A stretch of 64,000 nt of DNA. Origin: CAVWSM01 sp963799425. Its GTDB lineage: Bacteria; Actinomycetota; Actinomycetes; Jiangellales; Jiangellaceae. This document shows, one piece after another, positions 61,835 through 64,000 of this stretch. The number at the start of each line of letters is the position of its first letter. Position 1 is the first letter of the stretch. Both the position numbers and the translations under genes were made by a program. The notes under the pieces were generated by a model, which saw only the letters and a list, made by a program, of their open reading frames with translations, did no database searches and was not told the origin of the DNA. The stretch spans positions 186,001 to 250,000 of the forward strand of contig CAWCXA010000019.1 in the NCBI GenBank assembly GCA_963799425.1, in the 5' to 3' direction.

Positions 61835-63825
61835 ATGGGAGCAAACGGCGGCGCGCCAGGGCTGTCCGGACGCGGGCAGCAGACCGGTCTGCTCGTCGCC
61901 GCCGCAGTGGCGCCGGGCACGTTCCAGCCGTCACTAGTGCCGCGGAGCTCGGTGGACCAGGGTGTCGTGACTGGTTTAGCCACCACCCTGTCCTACTTGC
62001 TGACCCTCGCCAGTCAAGACACCCTCGAGGCGGCTGCGTCCACGTTCGCGCCCAGGATGCCTGGCACCTCGCCGGAGTCCGGGCAACGGGCAGCGGTTGT
62101 GCTGCTCGACCTTGCGGTGATCCCGGCCGGCCTGGCCGCCCAACGCGTCCTGACGCGTCGACCGGGTGAACCGGTGGTACGCGGCCTGATCCGGCAGTCG
62201 GCCTGGCGCACGACTGTCACCGGCATAGGCGGAATCGTCTTCGCGCTGACCCAGGCAGGCACCCAGCGGCTCGATCAGTCACTCGGAGCGCGCGGCTGGC
62301 TTGTGCGCTTCCCGGTCGCGGTGCCAACGGGGCTCGCGCTCGGGTGGGCGATCGAGGCACGAGTGCGCAGGGGGCTCCCTGACAAGGCGCTTCCCGAGGA
62401 CACGTCAGCTGTTGATCCGCTGCGCGCCGCCGCGATAAGTGTTGGGGTAGCCAGCGGGTTGACAGCGGCAGCGTACGGCGAGCATCTGCTCGCCAACGCA
62501 GGCGGGTCGCTGCTGTCTCGGGTGCTTCCCGGCCCGGCCGACCTGTGGCGGCTGGCCGGCACGCGGTGTGCTTGGGTGGGGTGGCGCTTGGCGGAAGCGT
62601 CCTGTACCACCGCACAATGCAAAAGATTGAGACGGGGGCGACCACGATCGAACCCGTGCTCACCGATGAGACCGCGCACCGCTTCGTGGGTCCCACGGTC
62701 AGTGGAGCCACCGAAAGTCTCGTTTCGTGGGCAACCTTAGGCCGCGAAGGACGACGCCACGCGTCTGCGTACGTGCGGCCGCAGCCGGTCATCGACCGCC
62801 CGGCCGGAATGCCCGACCTGCCGATCGAGACGGTGACAGGTAAGCCGGCGAAGGCGACACCCGTACAGGTCTACGTCGGTCTCGATAGCGCACCGGCAGC
62901 GCGAGAGCGCGTCGATCTGGCCCTCGCCGAGATGGACCGCACCGGGGCGTGGGACCGCTCAATTCTCATGCTCATCTCGCCCACCGGCACCGGCTACGTC
63001 AACTACTGCGCAACCGCGGCCGCGCAGTACCTGAGTCGCGGCGACATCGCCACCGTGACCCTGCAGTACTCCAGGCGGCCCTCACCGCTATCCCTGTTCA
63101 AGGTCAAGGACGCGCGCGAACAGAACCGCCTGCTGTGGCTCGCCATCAGCAGCCGGCTCCGCGATCGGACAGGGTCGCGGCCGTTGGTCGTGCTGTTCGG
63201 CGAGAGCCTGGGAGCACACACTAGCCAGGACGTACTGATGCAGTGGGGCACGCTCGGCCCGCAGGCGCTTGGCATCGACCGGGCGTTGTGGATCGGCACA
63301 CCACACGCAAGCGGCTGGCTGCACCAGGTCACCGGCCCGCCCCGACCTGATGTCGACCCAGACCTGGTAGCGATCGTCAACGACTTCGGCCAGATCGAGG
63401 CCATGCCGCTGGAGAAGCGGTCGCGATTGCGATACGTACTGGTGAGTCACGACAACGACGGTGTGTGCAAGTTCGGTGCCGACCTGATCGCCTCGCCCCC
63501 AGCCTGGCTCGCGCCGCAGCGGCCACCCGTCCAGCAGATTCCTGGGGCCAGTCCCCGCGGCGTGTCCGCACGACTGCGGTGGCGTCCGATCACGACTTTT
63601 CTGCAGACGTTGGTAGACATGAAGAACGCACAGATCCCCGGCGCCTACCTGGCTTCGGGCCATGACTATCGCCCCGACCTGACACGATTCGTTGCCGAAG
63701 TATTCAACCTTCCGGCGTCCGAGGACCAACTGCGCCGCATCGAAGCTGCACTCGCGGAACGAGAGACCGCCAGGACACGACTCTTCACGCAGGAACGTCT
63801 CGACGCAACGCCGGAGTCTCAGTAG
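61835..63825 (+). pseudogene. alpha/beta-hydrolase family membrane protein (Abhydrolase_9 type) with one frameshift
   Basis: GGAGG precedes ATG 61835. The first frame encodes a hydrophobic N-terminal domain (QTGLLVAAAVAPGTFQPSLV, FALTQAGTQRLDQSLGARGW) ending near 62555 in DLWRLAG; the sequence continues in another frame as HAVCLGGVALGGSVLYHRTM and then a soluble hydrolase domain with the nucleophile in FGESLGAHTSQDVL and GTPHASGW, ending at 63825. Together it would be a normal protein of about 660 residues. One shift separates the two domains, so it is either recently broken or a single sequencing error. Confidence 0.78.
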
Positions 63826-63835
63826 GAGGATCCAA

Positions 63836-64000
63836 CTATTTGGAGCTGGCGGTTCGCCGCTGCTGACCCACCCGCACCGCTCCAGGAACGCGCGGACGCC
63901 GAGACCCAGGATCAACAGGTCGAGGATCATCTGCACTGTGACCACCAAGCGAGCGCCCTCCGTGGTCGCGGTGATATCCCCGTAGCCCACCGTGGCGAAG
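63836..64000 (-). CDS. potassium channel family protein (C-terminal part, apparent frameshift)
   Basis: At the window edge the minus strand encodes the K+ selectivity filter TVGYGDI followed by the last membrane helix (LVVTVQMILDLLILGLGVRA). In that frame there is no stop until 63088, deep inside the opposite gene. A one-base shift near 63895 gives a normal short tail (AVRVGQQRRTASSK) and a TAG at 63836-63838. So the gene either carries a frameshift or a sequence error; the start lies outside the window. Confidence 0.7.
   Translation of the reverse strand, partial: LRHGGLRGYHRDHGGRSLGGHSADDPRPVDPGSRRPRVPGAVRVGQQRRTASSK

Noticed and set aside
63088..63990. The full 300-codon minus frame as a long potassium channel
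   Set aside because: Only the first 35 or so codons look like a channel; the rest is antisense to the hydrolase domain.

Overview
This is a 64 kb stretch of a high-GC actinobacterial chromosome. Marker genes that support this are: the fused 2-oxoglutarate decarboxylase/dehydrogenase Kgd, a WhiB1-type regulator next to a PdtaS-type histidine kinase, the SigR/SigH-RsrA/RshA thiol-stress pair of mycothiol-making bacteria, HelR, Ni superoxide dismutase with its SodX protease, an F420-type LLM oxidoreductase, and the 24-residue ribosomal protein bL37. The order whiB1 - pdtaS - biotinyl carrier - anti-sigma - sigR - SRAP - aroA - rsgA resembles the mycobacterial whiB1-sigH-aroA region, but several accessory genes are inserted. 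Genus cannot be assigned from sequence alone.

Layout. 0-1.5 kb: end of a phytoene-desaturase-like FAD oxidoreductase overlapping a Rieske oxygenase. 2-5.8 kb: kgd and a small DUF6104 gene. 6-9.6 kb: a broken secreted barrel protein, a haloperoxidase-like protein, a GDSL hydrolase and an LLM oxidoreductase. 10-11.4 kb: a heavily frameshifted DUF222/HNH gene. 11.7-18.4 kb: helR, a quinone-reductase-like gene, sodX/sodN, an RsbW/SigF-type module and a lipid kinase. 18.6-33.5 kb: the conserved core (whiB1, pdtaS, TPP enzyme, bL37, rsrA/sigR, SRAP, aroA, rsgA, hisN). 33.5-42 kb: envelope genes, including a trifunctional adenylating ligase-carrier-membrane acyltransferase behind a DtxR/IdeR-like iron box, a group 2 sigma factor, a PP2C phosphatase and an M23 peptidase. 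42-64 kb: an accessory region of small membrane and stress proteins (DUF6069, DUF7144, SHOCT, DUF6325), a large LuxR/MalT-type ATPase regulator, transporters and many decayed genes.

Regulatory logic readable from the sequence. A GGAAT-N18-GTT promoter lies in front of sigR itself, with a second ribosome-binding site and start codon that would make an N-terminally extended isoform. A second perfect GGAAT-N18-GTT promoter lies in front of the group 2 sigma gene at 38.8-39.8 kb, so SigR probably feeds into a second sigma factor. whiB1 has a CRP-like palindrome. The M23 peptidase has a leader that can fold its start codon into an 11-bp helix or release it. An ArsR-type gene has a perfect 12-bp palindrome just before its start. 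A repeated 19-bp element, GGGTGA-N7-TCACCC, occurs four times at three intergenic sites, all in the accessory half.

At least seven genes, most of them in the last 20 kb, carry frameshifts, nonsense codons or large truncations, while the longest core genes are intact. I read this as genuine decay of accessory genes, although assembly error in individual cases cannot be excluded. No rRNA, tRNA, CRISPR array or complete insertion sequence was found.
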